Positions 5,060 through 12,191 of a stretch of 37,864 nt of DNA are shown here, one piece after another. Both the position numbers and the translations under genes were made by a program. How positions within the stretch are numbered: position 1 is the stretch's first letter; every line of letters starts with the position of its first letter. Source of the stretch: a virus; IMG/VR virus record IMGVR_UViG_3300046499_000163, positions 1 through 37,864 of that record, one strand, 5' to 3'. The notes under the pieces are model-generated. The model was given only the letters and a program-made list of their open reading frames with translations, had not been told where the DNA came from and did not search any database.

Positions 5060-5177
5060 GTGGTTGATCGTCTGGCGCATCGAGTAGCAAAACACTGGTC
5101 GGGTGGTTCTCCGCCATCTTGGCAAGAACACGTGAAATCAATGGCTCGAAGCGAACGACAACATAGATGTTTTCCAT
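4884..5177 (-). CDS. Hypothetical protein, antisense in the early right operon (97 aa)
   Basis: A 97-residue protein starting MENIYVVVRFEPLISRVLAK, with normal hydrophobic and charged alternation, an AGAGGT ribosome site 5 bases before the ATG, and no shadow-like Arg/Pro bias. It opposes the surrounding operon and overlaps the 3' part of the 4778-5059 frame by 176 bases. The pattern of alternating strands and a helix could be a small mixed alpha/beta domain. No family is recognised. It would need its own leftward promoter in 5178-5317, where I see only weak boxes. Confidence 0.6.
   Translation of the reverse strand: MENIYVVVRFEPLISRVLAKMAENHPTSVLLLDAPDDQPPTALLRCQKVEDTTYGFLRLELAVEEKSPAPGAHSIAIPAGLVACLLDSPEPLSVGFA
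4963..4984 (+). terminator. Possible weak terminator downstream of cro
   Basis: GCTCC, a 6-base loop and GGGGC form a 5-bp stem with one G-T pair, followed by six T (4979-4984). Its place a few hundred bases after PR matches lambda tR1, a site of early antitermination. The stem is short, so this is tentative. Confidence 0.35.
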
Positions 5178-5344
5178 GCGTACCTCTTTCGTGGTTGGGA
5201 AGGTGAGATCTCCTAGTTTGCCACGTCAGGGGTACGCGCCAGTTTGAAGTGGATTCCGAGAGCGCCACAGGCGCCGAGTAGAAATCACGGGGTAACTGCA
5301 GCAAAGGGTCAGCACTGGTGAATGACAAACAAATAGGTGAGGGC
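5178..5344. other. Non-coding gap between opposed small genes
   Basis: This stretch of about 165 bases separates the leftward gene starting at 5177 from the rightward gene starting at 5345. It should hold the promoter of the antisense gene. It contains a 7-bp inverted repeat, GCGTACC (5178-5184) and GGTACGC (5231-5237), flanking the antisense gene's leader. No convincing -35/-10 pair is visible on either strand. Confidence 0.4.
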
Positions 5345-5581
5345 ATGGCATTGGCACGATCGAGCAGCGCACTCCGAAAGTTGAACGCAGAGTTAAAGAC
5401 GGTCGTCGACGACGACACCAAGGACGAGTTCGCGCGTCTGGCGACAATTGAGGGCATGAGCAACTCCGAGTATTTGCGCGACCTCGTGATGATCCATGTG
5501 CACGGCCGCGAACGCCTTGCCAGATTACACAGAGCCCGCCTGGACCGGATGGCGGGAAGAGGGCCGGATGATGTCGAGTAG
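5345..5581 (+). CDS. Ribbon-helix-helix-like regulator (78 aa)
   Basis: A small protein with the pattern of a ribbon-helix-helix regulator: a short strand region, then KDEFARLATIEGMSNSEYLR at about residues 32-51 (helix, turn, helix) and a basic C-terminal tail. The ATG at 5345 has AGGTGA, a full match to the anti-Shine-Dalgarno, 4 bases upstream. A GTG at 5318 would add nine residues but has only a distant AAGGG. Such Arc/Mnt-like proteins bind operators as dimers. Its target may be the nearby antisense gene or early promoters; that is inference. Confidence 0.65.
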   Translation: MALARSSSALRKLNAELKTVVDDDTKDEFARLATIEGMSNSEYLRDLVMIHVHGRERLARLHRARLDRMAGRGPDDVE

Positions 5582-5590
5582 AGGGCGGCT

Positions 5591-5842
5591 ATGAGCACTG
5601 AAAAAATTATCTCTCCGCTCGCGCAGAGCAATCTGGACATCTGCCGCGAGCGCATCGATGCCTCCCCGAAGGATTCCGTCAGTCTGCCTCGGGCATGCGA
5701 GATCCTCGCGGCCGCTGGCTTACGCATCGTCAACGAGGACGCCATGCCGGTGAGGCCGGAGATCATGAGGGCCATCGTCACTATCGCTAGCGCGGCGCTG
5801 CGTCACCCGGAAACCATCCGCAAGCTCGTGTGGGAAGACTGA
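5591..5842 (+). CDS. Hypothetical early protein (83 aa)
   Basis: An 83-residue, mostly helical protein starting MSTEKIISPLAQSNLDICRE. It contains a possible helix-turn-helix-like stretch (VSLPRACEILAAAGLRIVNE) near residues 30-49, but the match is weak. GAGG lies 6 bases before the ATG. It ends 1 base before the initiator gene, so it belongs to the replication operon. No family is recognised. Confidence 0.65.
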   Translation: MSTEKIISPLAQSNLDICRERIDASPKDSVSLPRACEILAAAGLRIVNEDAMPVRPEIMRAIVTIASAALRHPETIRKLVWED

Positions 5843-5843
5843 C

Positions 5844-6668
5844 GTGGCACGCATCCGCACCATCAAGCCTGATTTCTGGACCGACGAGAAGATCGTTGAG
5901 CTAGATTTCGCCACTCGTCTGTTCTTCGTCGGCTCATGGAACTTTGCCGATGACAACGGCAACCTCCAGCGGTCGGCCAAGAAACTGAAGATGCAGATCT
6001 TCCCGGCTGATGCAATCGACTGCGAACCCATCATCCAATCACTGATGGCTCACGGATTGCTCAGTGAGTACGAGGTAAATGGCGACAAGTTCCTGCATAT
6101 CAACGGATTCCGGAAGCATCAGGTCATTAACCGCCCATCGAAAACCGGACTTCCGTGCCCTGATTCATGCACTGCTCACGAAGTACTCACTGATGACTCA
6201 TTGACGGAAGGGAAGGGAAGGGAAGGGAAGGGAAAGGAAGAGGAAGGTGGTGAATCAACCGTCAGTGGTTCGCGCGAGGCGGTGAGTCCGACGATTCCCA
6301 ACCCCCCGACCTGCGAAGCGCATTGGGCATCCCACTTCCGCCACGTCCACGGCATCGAGATCAACCCCAGCAGCGTCCACGATCGCAAGAAGGCGTGGCC
6401 AATCTTCGCCGGCTGGGTGAATGCGCGACTGACACTCGAGCGCGTTGACGCTGCCGTGGGCCAGGCCCAAGCGCAGGCCACCGAGACCATCGCATTCCTG
6501 CCCGGATACGTCGACCGGGTGATCGCATCGCAGGCAGCACCGAAACAAACCTCGATCGCAGTGCGCGACCAAGAGCGCGCCGACGTTATCGCCACCTTGA
6601 CCGGAAGGAAATCCGCCAATGAATGCACCCCTGAAACCTTCGACGTTGCAGCCAGGCGCGTCGACTGA
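5844..6668 (+). CDS. O-like replication initiator
   Basis: A 274-residue protein starting at GTG. The N-terminal domain (ARIRTIKPDFWTDEKIVELD, then FFVGSWNFADDNGN and a winged-helix-like region to about 112) is the family of phage replication initiators/replisome organisers with an RIRTIKP(D/E)F start. A hydrophilic linker of Gly, Lys and Glu at about 120-137 joins a helical C-terminal domain (about 150-274), which would recruit the next protein. As in lambda O, the linker DNA is repetitive (6206-6240), and short repeats occur upstream in the same gene. The end overlaps the P-like gene by 50 bases. Initiator identity is good; origin location is inferred. Confidence 0.8.
   Translation: MARIRTIKPDFWTDEKIVELDFATRLFFVGSWNFADDNGNLQRSAKKLKMQIFPADAIDCEPIIQSLMAHGLLSEYEVNGDKFLHINGFRKHQVINRPSKTGLPCPDSCTAHEVLTDDSLTEGKGREGKGKEEEGGESTVSGSREAVSPTIPNPPTCEAHWASHFRHVHGIEINPSSVHDRKKAWPIFAGWVNARLTLERVDAAVGQAQAQATETIAFLPGYVDRVIASQAAPKQTSIAVRDQERADVIATLTGRKSANECTPETFDVAARRVD
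6040..6240. other. Candidate replication origin inside the initiator gene
   Basis: Several repeats cluster here. CACTGATGGCTCA (6040-6052) recurs as CACTGATGACTCA (6188-6200). TCAGTGAGTAC (6061-6071) is the exact inverse of GTACTCACTGA (6183-6193). GCTCACG occurs at 6049-6055 and 6174-6180. A tandem run of GGAAG pentamers (five perfect, then near-perfect copies) fills 6206-6240. Iterons inside the initiator gene, in the part coding its linker, are how lambda-type origins are built. Confidence 0.5.
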
Positions 6669-7335
6669 TTGGCCACAGGGCGCCGTGCCCGAGGCCTGGA
6701 TTGATAGCCTGTTCGGCCGCATGAGTGGCATGTACGGCTCGAAGTTCGCAGACCTGTGGCGCGGCACTGATCTCGCCTCGGTGCGCAAGCTGTGGGGCAC
6801 TGAGCTTTCCAGCCTGTCCCGCGAGCAACTGCGGGGCGGCGTCGAGTCCCTGCGCCGGCGCCCATTCCCGCCCACGCTGCCGGAGTTCGTCATGCTCTGC
6901 CAACCTGCTGTGAGCGTCGATGCCGCGATCTACGAGGCTGTGGAGCAGTTGCGCAACCGCGAGTTCGACAAAGACGTGTGGAGCAATCCAGCGATTTATT
7001 GGGCGGCCATCAAGGTCGGCGTCTTCGACATGCTGAACCTCGCGCACGGCGCACTCATCAAGCGCTTTGCCGCCGCGCTGGAATCGGTGCTTGCCCAGGA
7101 CCAGATTCCCGCCGTGCCTCCGCGATTAACTGCGTTGCCTGCTACGGGTAGCGCGCAGGCCCAGCCGGAGCGCGTGAAGGAAGAAATGACGAAGATCCGC
7201 GCCATGCAGAAGCAGGTGGGCAATAAGGATTGGGCCAAGCGCATCATCGCGCGCCGCGAAGCCGGGCAGAAGATCGCCTACATGACGCTGAAGATGGCCA
7301 AACAGGCGTTGGGCATTCAGGACGCCGCCGCATGA
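6619..7335 (+). CDS. P-like replication protein (probable helicase loader)
   Basis: A 238-residue protein directly after the O-like gene, overlapping it by 50 bases. The central region (WIDSLFGRMSGMYGSKFADL then RGGVESLRRRPFPPTLPEFV, about residues 27-95) resembles phage replication P proteins, which bring the host DnaB helicase to the initiator. The C-terminal 60 residues are a basic helix (KEEMTKIRAMQKQVG) likely to bind helicase or DNA. There is no Walker motif, so it is not a DnaC-type ATPase. The ATG follows AAGGAA. The stop overlaps the next start by 4 bases. Confidence 0.7.
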   Translation: MNAPLKPSTLQPGASTDWPQGAVPEAWIDSLFGRMSGMYGSKFADLWRGTDLASVRKLWGTELSSLSREQLRGGVESLRRRPFPPTLPEFVMLCQPAVSVDAAIYEAVEQLRNREFDKDVWSNPAIYWAAIKVGVFDMLNLAHGALIKRFAAALESVLAQDQIPAVPPRLTALPATGSAQAQPERVKEEMTKIRAMQKQVGNKDWAKRIIARREAGQKIAYMTLKMAKQALGIQDAAA

Positions 7336-7709
7336 CCGCCGCAAGTACGCCCGCGCGCGCGACCAGCCAAGACCGCATGCGTGCCCTGGGGCGCCTCAAG
7401 GCCGGCGCGATGAACAAGACCGAGGCCACCTACGCGCAGCACCTGGAGCTTCAACGCGCGGCCGGCGCAGTGCTCTGGTATCGCTTCGAGGGCCTGAAGC
7501 TGCGGCTGGCTGACAACACTTTTTACACACCCGATTTCACGGTGATGGCATCGAATGGCCAGCTCGAATGCCACGAGGTCAAAGGCTTCTGGACCGACGA
7601 CGCGCGCGTGAAGATCAAGGTGGCGGCGGACCAATACCCGCTGACATTCCTGGCGGTGAAGGCTAAGGCAAAGAAGGAAGGTGGCGGCTGGGCCGTCGAG
7701 ACGTTTTAA
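7332..7709 (+). CDS. DUF1064-type nuclease
   Basis: A 125-residue basic protein with the PD-(D/E)xK signature of DUF1064: Tyr-Thr-Pro-Asp-Phe near residue 69-73, then Glu-Val-Lys-Gly near 85-88. The preceding helix (MNKTEATYAQHLELQRAAGA) carries the conserved acidic residue of the fold. Phage members are thought to be Holliday-junction or recombination endonucleases resembling restriction-nuclease folds. Position after the O/P genes fits resolution of replication or recombination intermediates. ATGA overlap with the previous gene. Confidence 0.75.
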   Translation: MTAASTPARATSQDRMRALGRLKAGAMNKTEATYAQHLELQRAAGAVLWYRFEGLKLRLADNTFYTPDFTVMASNGQLECHEVKGFWTDDARVKIKVAADQYPLTFLAVKAKAKKEGGGWAVETF

Positions 7710-7725
7710 CCCAAGGAGAAATGAA

Positions 7726-7914
7726 ATGCTGAATGCATCGAGAGTCATTGCAATTGCCGCAGGATTGATGGGGATGGTTGGCGGCCCGCGCATCAGCGCG
7801 CCCGCACTCAGTGCGCCGTCGATCTACAGCGCAAAGACGCGCCGCGCCATGCGCTCGAAGTACATGCCGCACGAGGGCATGAAGCAGGCCGCCAAAGCCA
7901 TGATGCCGCTCTGA
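7726..7914 (+). CDS. Small hypothetical protein (62 aa)
   Basis: A 62-residue protein with a hydrophobic N-terminus (MLNASRVIAIAAGLMGMVGG) that could be a membrane helix or signal-like segment, a Ser/Ala/Pro middle and a basic C-terminus (TRRAMRSKYMPHEGMKQAAK). AAGGAG precedes the ATG at 7726. An ATG at 7721 is in another frame and closes after three codons. No family is recognised. Confidence 0.6.
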   Translation: MLNASRVIAIAAGLMGMVGGPRISAPALSAPSIYSAKTRRAMRSKYMPHEGMKQAAKAMMPL

Positions 7915-7957
7915 CGCAGCATCAAATGACCGTCAAATGACCATCAAGGAGAACGCC

Positions 7958-8113
7958 ATGAATCATCAGCCCATGAGCAACGAGGACATCTACTACCTGA
8001 TGGGCCACTACGAGGGCCAGCGGCAACATGGGCTGCCATACCCGACGCACCTGCACGGGGATGAGGGTCGGGAATACATCCAAGGATGGCTGGACGGATA
8101 CAACAAAGCCTAA
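7958..8113 (+). CDS. Small hypothetical protein (51 aa)
   Basis: A 51-residue acidic protein, rich in His, Tyr and Gly, starting MNHQPMSNEDIYYLMGHYEG and ending in a WLDGYNKA helix. AAGGAG lies 6 bases before the ATG. It contains a repeated aromatic-Gly pattern (GHYEGQ, EYIQGW) seen in small phage accessory proteins that contain a Y-x-x-G-W-x-D-G helix. Upstream, 7922-7943 is a tandem pair of the 11-mer TCAAATGACCR. Function unknown. Confidence 0.6.
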   Translation: MNHQPMSNEDIYYLMGHYEGQRQHGLPYPTHLHGDEGREYIQGWLDGYNKA

Positions 8114-8137
8114 TCGGCTGACCTACGGAGAGAAGAG

Positions 8138-9889
8138 ATGAGTGAAGAACTAAAACCTTGCCCCTGGTGCAATTCGGATATGAGCAGCTTCGTGCGGACA
8201 GAAGATGGCTGCGCCAAAAGTGGAGATTCGCTTTGGGTGGTCTGTGACTGCGGGGCTATGGGCCCGGAGGGATACAGCGTTGCTGGAGCAATCTCCGCCT
8301 GGAATCACCGCGCCGCTACCACGGCGCCTGTCAGCCAATACGCCGAGGGATATGCGGATGCCGTCGAGATCATCGCGGTCTATGTTGAGGAGCATTGCGT
8401 CGATGGCGAGACCCACGCCAATGCGGTGCGCACGATGCTTCGTCCGAGCGCGGCACCTGTCAGCCGGGCTGGGCTGACGGACGAGCAGATTCGAGAGATC
8501 GCCAAACGGTATGCCATCTTCGTGTCGCCTGGCGTCTACGACATTACGAAGTACGACTGCGAAGAAGATTTCCTGGACTGCGCCCGCGCGCTCGCCCAGT
8601 CCGCTCCACTCAACGAGGGCGGCAGCGAGCCTGTTGCAGAATGGCAATCGCGCTACATGGGCGACCCGCGCCAGCCTGGGTATTGGGCATTGACTATCAA
8701 TTCGGAGTGGGCGCAGAGCATCTATTACAACAATCCGAACCACACCGACGAACACGGATGGGAAGTGCGCCCGCTCTACGCCGCCCCGCAGCCGGTGGAG
8801 ATCAACGAGGGTGGCAAGGGCGAGGGGGTGGCGTGGAGTGTTACCGGGGCTACCGTTCGCGTCTTGGCGGCCGAGCTGATCCGCGCCGCCGAATCCATGG
8901 GCGAGGATAGCGACGAGTTGACCATCGCAGTAAAACGGCCAGGCACCGTTGCGGATGACGATGGGGCAACGAATCAGCGACACATTCTGGCAGTTTCACT
9001 GCCTGAATACCCGGAGGAAGGCGTCTATCCGGTTGACCCGGCAGACCCGACTGGCGGTCGCGTGGATGCCGCCCCGCAACCGAGCGCCAAGGCGCTGACA
9101 GATGAGCAGATCGAGGAATTGGCAAAGCGCCACACGATGTATCCCGGTGGCCTGTTCGACGTGAAATCCTTCGCCCGCGCCCTCCTAGCCGACCATTCTC
9201 GTGACGTGGCGGAAATGGCCGCAGAGCAGCCCAGCGCCGAGGCTGAGTTGCGCCTGGACTCTCCGGCACAGGTCGGCAACGCGCGGTTCGGCAAGGGCAC
9301 TCTCCATCGCCTCGTGATCGAAGCCGCTCAACGCCACCATGCCCACATGAACACGCCGGAGAAGGAAGCAGATCGCATCGCTCGCGGTGAGGCGTTCGTG
9401 AATGCGCTACGCGTAGGGGTCGACGCCGCAGAGCGGCCCAACGACAAAGCCGAGCAGATGATGTGCGACATAGTGGCACACGGAATATCAGTGCAGTGGA
9501 TCGCGCCGGCGGACTTCGTGGCAGAGCAGCCCAAGGCGTTGAGCGATGAGCAAATGCTCGCGGCATTCAATTCCGCGGATAGCGTGATCGACGGGCTGCA
9601 TGAGGTGCTGAGGCTCGCCACATTCGCCCCCGATTGGGCTGGCTACCGGCAGGGGCGCGCGGATGGTGAGGCTGATGCGCGGGAGCAGCCCAGCGAGGAC
9701 AAGCACGATGCGGGTGTGCGCGAGCGCTTAGAGCGTGCGCATAAGGAAGGCATGTTCATGTCCAGCTTTGAAGATTGGCTGCTCAACATGCTTGAAGATC
9801 CAAGGCCCCTTATCGCTGCCTTTGGCCAAGAGAAGGCCGATGCCCTGCTGGTGGATGCCGCCGCAATCGCCAAAGGAGAGGGGGAATGA
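8138..9889 (+). CDS. Mosaic Lar-like zinc-ribbon protein (583 aa)
   Basis: The N-terminus (about residues 5-70) is a Lar-type restriction-alleviation zinc ribbon: Cys-Pro-Trp-Cys at 8-11, Cys-Asp-Cys-Gly later, then a GPEGYSVAGAISAWNHR helix. Lar proteins are normally under 100 residues; this one is 583. The rest is built of phage accessory modules: LTDEQIREIAKRYAIFVSPG near 108, LTDEQIEELAKRHTMYPGGL near 320, a LSDEQM module near 467 and linkers of the form EQPS(A/E). It looks like several small early proteins fused by recombination between similar linkers. The Lar part may soften type I restriction; the others have no known role. Confidence 0.7.
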   Translation: MSEELKPCPWCNSDMSSFVRTEDGCAKSGDSLWVVCDCGAMGPEGYSVAGAISAWNHRAATTAPVSQYAEGYADAVEIIAVYVEEHCVDGETHANAVRTMLRPSAAPVSRAGLTDEQIREIAKRYAIFVSPGVYDITKYDCEEDFLDCARALAQSAPLNEGGSEPVAEWQSRYMGDPRQPGYWALTINSEWAQSIYYNNPNHTDEHGWEVRPLYAAPQPVEINEGGKGEGVAWSVTGATVRVLAAELIRAAESMGEDSDELTIAVKRPGTVADDDGATNQRHILAVSLPEYPEEGVYPVDPADPTGGRVDAAPQPSAKALTDEQIEELAKRHTMYPGGLFDVKSFARALLADHSRDVAEMAAEQPSAEAELRLDSPAQVGNARFGKGTLHRLVIEAAQRHHAHMNTPEKEADRIARGEAFVNALRVGVDAAERPNDKAEQMMCDIVAHGISVQWIAPADFVAEQPKALSDEQMLAAFNSADSVIDGLHEVLRLATFAPDWAGYRQGRADGEADAREQPSEDKHDAGVRERLERAHKEGMFMSSFEDWLLNMLEDPRPLIAAFGQEKADALLVDAAAIAKGEGE

Positions 9890-10308
9890 ACGCACAAGAA
9901 TTCGCCGCCAAGCTGGCTGGCGCCACGTACCGCACCATCATCAGCGAGGATCTCGCCGCCGAGGCGAAGCGGAACGGCCTAGTCGTGGTGTACGGGATGA
10001 GTGACGACCTGATGGAATTCGCTGGCGCCATCCATGATGAACTTGGCGCCTACAACGGGACAACGGCCTATCTGAACACGTCCAGCCTGTTGCAAAACGA
10101 ATGCGAGGACGAAGGCTGTCCGTATTTCGCCAGGCTGAAGGAAAAGGCCGCGACCATCGATGCGCTGTGGTGCGCCGAGGAGGGATATTCGTGGACCTTC
10201 CGCACGAACATTCCGCACGCAACGTTTGAGGTCACCGAGGACGGCAAGCCGTACTGCCGTGGCATCGTCTTTGCGCTGGCGGATGCCAAAGGAGATGGGA
10301 GTGAGTAA
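9886..10308 (+). CDS. Conserved hypothetical phage protein (140 aa)
   Basis: A 140-residue acidic protein starting MNAQEFAAKLAGATYRTIIS, with a strand-rich core (GLVVVYGMSDDLMEFAGAIH at about 30-49) typical of a widespread phage family of unknown function. It contains four cysteines, including a Cys-x4-Cys pair (NECEDEGCPYF). It begins inside the stop of the Lar-like gene (ATGA), so expression is coupled. The family pattern is familiar; no activity is known. Confidence 0.75.
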   Translation: MNAQEFAAKLAGATYRTIISEDLAAEAKRNGLVVVYGMSDDLMEFAGAIHDELGAYNGTTAYLNTSSLLQNECEDEGCPYFARLKEKAATIDALWCAEEGYSWTFRTNIPHATFEVTEDGKPYCRGIVFALADAKGDGSE

Positions 10309-10741
10309 CTTCAGGCTGGTTGCCGACCGCAGCCACAATCCGCGCGGGCCTGATGGTCAGGGATGGAACCGCATGGCAATCCTGCCGCTGACGCCATCCG
10401 ACCGCTGCATGCTTCGCCCGCGGACGCGCCAGGCCGCCCTGGACACGGCGCGAGGCATGGCGAGGTTCGGCTCGATCGTCTCCTACGAGGACTGCTGCGG
10501 CCACACTTGCTCACAGTGCAAGATCGCCAACGCTGATCGTGAGGAATGGAAGCCTGAATGGCTCCTGATCGAGGACGATGCGCGCGGCGGCGTTTGGCTC
10601 CATGCCGATCTGGAGAAGGACTCATTCGGCCACTACTACAAATCATGGGAGGCGCTTACGCGCGCGATTCATGTGCCGCAGCTACGACGCCTGATCGATC
10701 CGCATTGGGGCGCTTACTTCAAGGAGGCTTGTCATGACTGA
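10301..10741 (+). CDS. Hypothetical phage protein (146 aa)
   Basis: A 146-residue protein with a Cys-Cys-x2-Thr-Cys-x2-Cys cluster (DCCGHTCSQCKIAN, about residues 64-77) that may bind zinc or iron, and many Trp and Tyr residues in the C-terminal half (EEWKPEWLLIEDDARGGVWL). GTG at 10301 is chosen because GGAG at 10291-10294 is correctly spaced for it and abuts the in-frame ATG at 10295. It overlaps its neighbour genes by 8 bases on each side. No family is recognised. Confidence 0.65.
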   Translation: MSNFRLVADRSHNPRGPDGQGWNRMAILPLTPSDRCMLRPRTRQAALDTARGMARFGSIVSYEDCCGHTCSQCKIANADREEWKPEWLLIEDDARGGVWLHADLEKDSFGHYYKSWEALTRAIHVPQLRRLIDPHWGAYFKEACHD

Positions 10742-11132
10742 AAGCGCAGAGCGGCTGGAGCGCGAGAGAGAAGAATTCCGCGCATGGGCGAGAGACAACG
10801 CCGCATATGTCTTTGATAAGGATGAGGAGGCTAGGCTTGCCTATGCAACCGCATTGCTAGCTTGGCAAGCCGCACGCCGAGCCCCCGCAGAGGTAGGGGC
10901 GCTGGACTATCCCGCACACCCCTTCGCCATCGTTGTCGACCGGACCTATGAGAGTGAAGGTCAGGCGCTCGCTGTCTGGAACGGTGAGAACTACAGCTTC
11001 TCGGATGGCGACTGCTATGAGCGCGAGCCGGACGGAACACTAGACGGCTTCGACGTGGAATGGCTGACGCACCATCAACTAGAGCAGCGCCTTCTCGCCG
11101 CTGCCCCACTACCCAAGCAGGAGAATGAATGA
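10734..11132 (+). CDS. Hypothetical phage protein (132 aa)
   Basis: A 132-residue very acidic protein. Residues 1-50 form a charged helix (MTESAERLEREREEFRAWAR, then AYATALLAWQAARRAP). A strand-rich part follows (HPFAIVVDRTYESEGQALAV), and it ends with a helix and an Ala-rich tail. The C-terminal LLAAAPLP resembles tails of small phage accessory proteins. Overlaps of 8 and 4 bases join it to its neighbours. Confidence 0.65.
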   Translation: MTESAERLEREREEFRAWARDNAAYVFDKDEEARLAYATALLAWQAARRAPAEVGALDYPAHPFAIVVDRTYESEGQALAVWNGENYSFSDGDCYEREPDGTLDGFDVEWLTHHQLEQRLLAAAPLPKQENE

Positions 11133-11326
11133 TGCCGCGCGTTGAAGGGGAGTTCATACCGCACAGTCACTGCACCGTGGCTAGCGGAGATTGCTTCACG
11201 CAAGGGCGGTGTCTGCGGCAATGCTCTGCAAAGCAGAAGAAGGACCAGGTGCAGCGCATCACAGAGCTCGAAACGCGCGTGCTCATGCTGGAAAAGGCTC
11301 TATACCGCAAGGACAAACCATGCTGA
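11129..11326 (+). CDS. Small Cys-rich coiled-coil protein (65 aa)
   Basis: A 65-residue protein with Cys at four sites in its first half (SHCTVASGDCFTQGRCLRQC) and a Lys/Glu/Leu coiled coil in its second (RITELETRVLMLEKAL). It ends Lys-Pro-Cys. This looks like a small metal-binding knuckle with a dimerisation helix. GGAG lies 5 bases before the first of two adjacent ATG codons. No homologue is recognised. Confidence 0.55.
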   Translation: MMPRVEGEFIPHSHCTVASGDCFTQGRCLRQCSAKQKKDQVQRITELETRVLMLEKALYRKDKPC

Positions 11327-11457
11327 CCCACATCCTCTCATTCATCCTCGGCGCCTGCTCCGGCGTCGCCATTCTTTCGCTCTTCGTCGGGGCCGGGCTC
11401 GGGGAGGACGATCTGCCCGAGATCAACCGTGATTTGCTCAAGGGAGGGACCGACTGA
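11320..11457 (+). CDS. Small membrane protein (45 aa)
   Basis: A 45-residue protein whose first 26 residues (MLTHILSFILGACSGVAILS onward) form one transmembrane helix, followed by an acidic tail (GEDDLPEINRDLLKGG). The ATG at 11320 lies 7 bases inside the previous gene. The stop overlaps the next ATG by one base. A longer ATG at 11191 in this frame adds shadow-like sequence. Function unknown. Confidence 0.55.
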   Translation: MLTHILSFILGACSGVAILSLFVGAGLGEDDLPEINRDLLKGGTD

Positions 11458-11567
11458 TGCCGGATTACTTCGTCGCCATGTTCTGGCCGTACGTTGCCTT
11501 CGCCTCGATGTGGGGCAAGCCGCGGCCCAAGCTGTATCTCGTGCAGAACGATCGGGAGGATGAGTGA
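11457..11567 (+). CDS. Small hydrophobic protein (36 aa)
   Basis: A 36-residue ORF whose stop and start each overlap neighbours by one base (TGATG), leaving no spare sequence. It starts MPDYFVAMFWPYVAFASMWG, a single aromatic-rich hydrophobic segment, then KPRPKLYLVQNDREDE. One membrane span is likely. Packing of the operon is the main support for it being real. Confidence 0.5.
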   Translation: MPDYFVAMFWPYVAFASMWGKPRPKLYLVQNDREDE

Positions 11568-11776
11568 TGTGGGGGCTCGGGGTGGCGCTATCGCAGATTC
11601 TCATTCAGCAGCAAGCGCAGGCTGATGCGGCCAATCGCCTGGCCTATGAGGCTGAAGTGAATCGGCGTATGGCGGAGCATGAGATGAGCAAGCAGGCGGG
11701 CCACATCATCGATATTCCCGCTGAAGATGTGCGCGTGGTCGAGGACGTTAAATTGATCGAGGGTAAGCGTGACTGA
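11567..11776 (+). CDS. Small hypothetical protein (69 aa)
   Basis: A 69-residue protein starting MWGLGVALSQILIQQQAQAD. The first 15 residues are hydrophobic, then a Gln/Ala/Glu-rich helix and an acidic tail with a KLIEGKRD end. GGAGGATGAGTG precedes the ATG. A membrane-associated coiled coil is possible. No family is recognised. Confidence 0.55.
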   Translation: MWGLGVALSQILIQQQAQADAANRLAYEAEVNRRMAEHEMSKQAGHIIDIPAEDVRVVEDVKLIEGKRD

Positions 11777-12191
11777 CCAAGAATTGCATAACCACTGCCT
11801 GCAATACGGCTACTGGTGCTTCACGCGCCGGTATTTCGCGCCGCCAGTGCCGCAGAACATCCTGGCGCAGTTCCAGCCGCGGACGAAGCCGCCGCGCGAG
11901 CCGGACGGCCCGATGGACCCCGATATGGCGTTTCTCAACATGGCGATCCATGGGTTGGCCGAGGAGGAGCCAGAAGAGGCGATCTGCTTCAGCCTCTTCT
12001 ACTTCCATGGCTTCCGCCCCGTGAAGGCCATGGCGGCTGCAATGGGGATCGGCACGCGCACGTTCTATGATCGGATGCACAGGTTTGCTCGACGCGCCCA
12101 CAAGCTGAGCGTTTCCATCAAACGCGTGCACCTTGAGCATAGTGCGGATTTGACCGCGCAATATAGTCCCGCACAGATTGCGGCGATTTAG
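11769..12191 (+). CDS. Q-like late-gene regulator (antiterminator)
   Basis: A 140-residue protein starting at GTG, last gene of the early right operon. Its C-terminal half holds a helix-turn-helix resembling sigma-70 region 4 (FRPVKAMAAAMGIGTRTFYD then RMHRFARRAH, about residues 80-110). This is characteristic of Q/ArpU/RinA-type phage late regulators, which load onto RNA polymerase or bind the late promoter. It directly precedes a 142-base gap with a strong terminator and then the terminase genes, so it should allow read-through into the late operon. Family fit is fair; position is strong support. Confidence 0.7.
   Translation: MTDQELHNHCLQYGYWCFTRRYFAPPVPQNILAQFQPRTKPPREPDGPMDPDMAFLNMAIHGLAEEEPEEAICFSLFYFHGFRPVKAMAAAMGIGTRTFYDRMHRFARRAHKLSVSIKRVHLEHSADLTAQYSPAQIAAI

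Noticed and set aside
5178-5237. Inverted repeat GCGTACC/GGTACGC as an operator
   Set aside because: Arms are 46 bases apart with no second copy; cannot be told from chance.
4576-5781. 401-residue leftward ORF
   Set aside because: Lies across Cro, the ribbon-helix-helix gene and others; Arg/Ser/Pro-rich with no motif.
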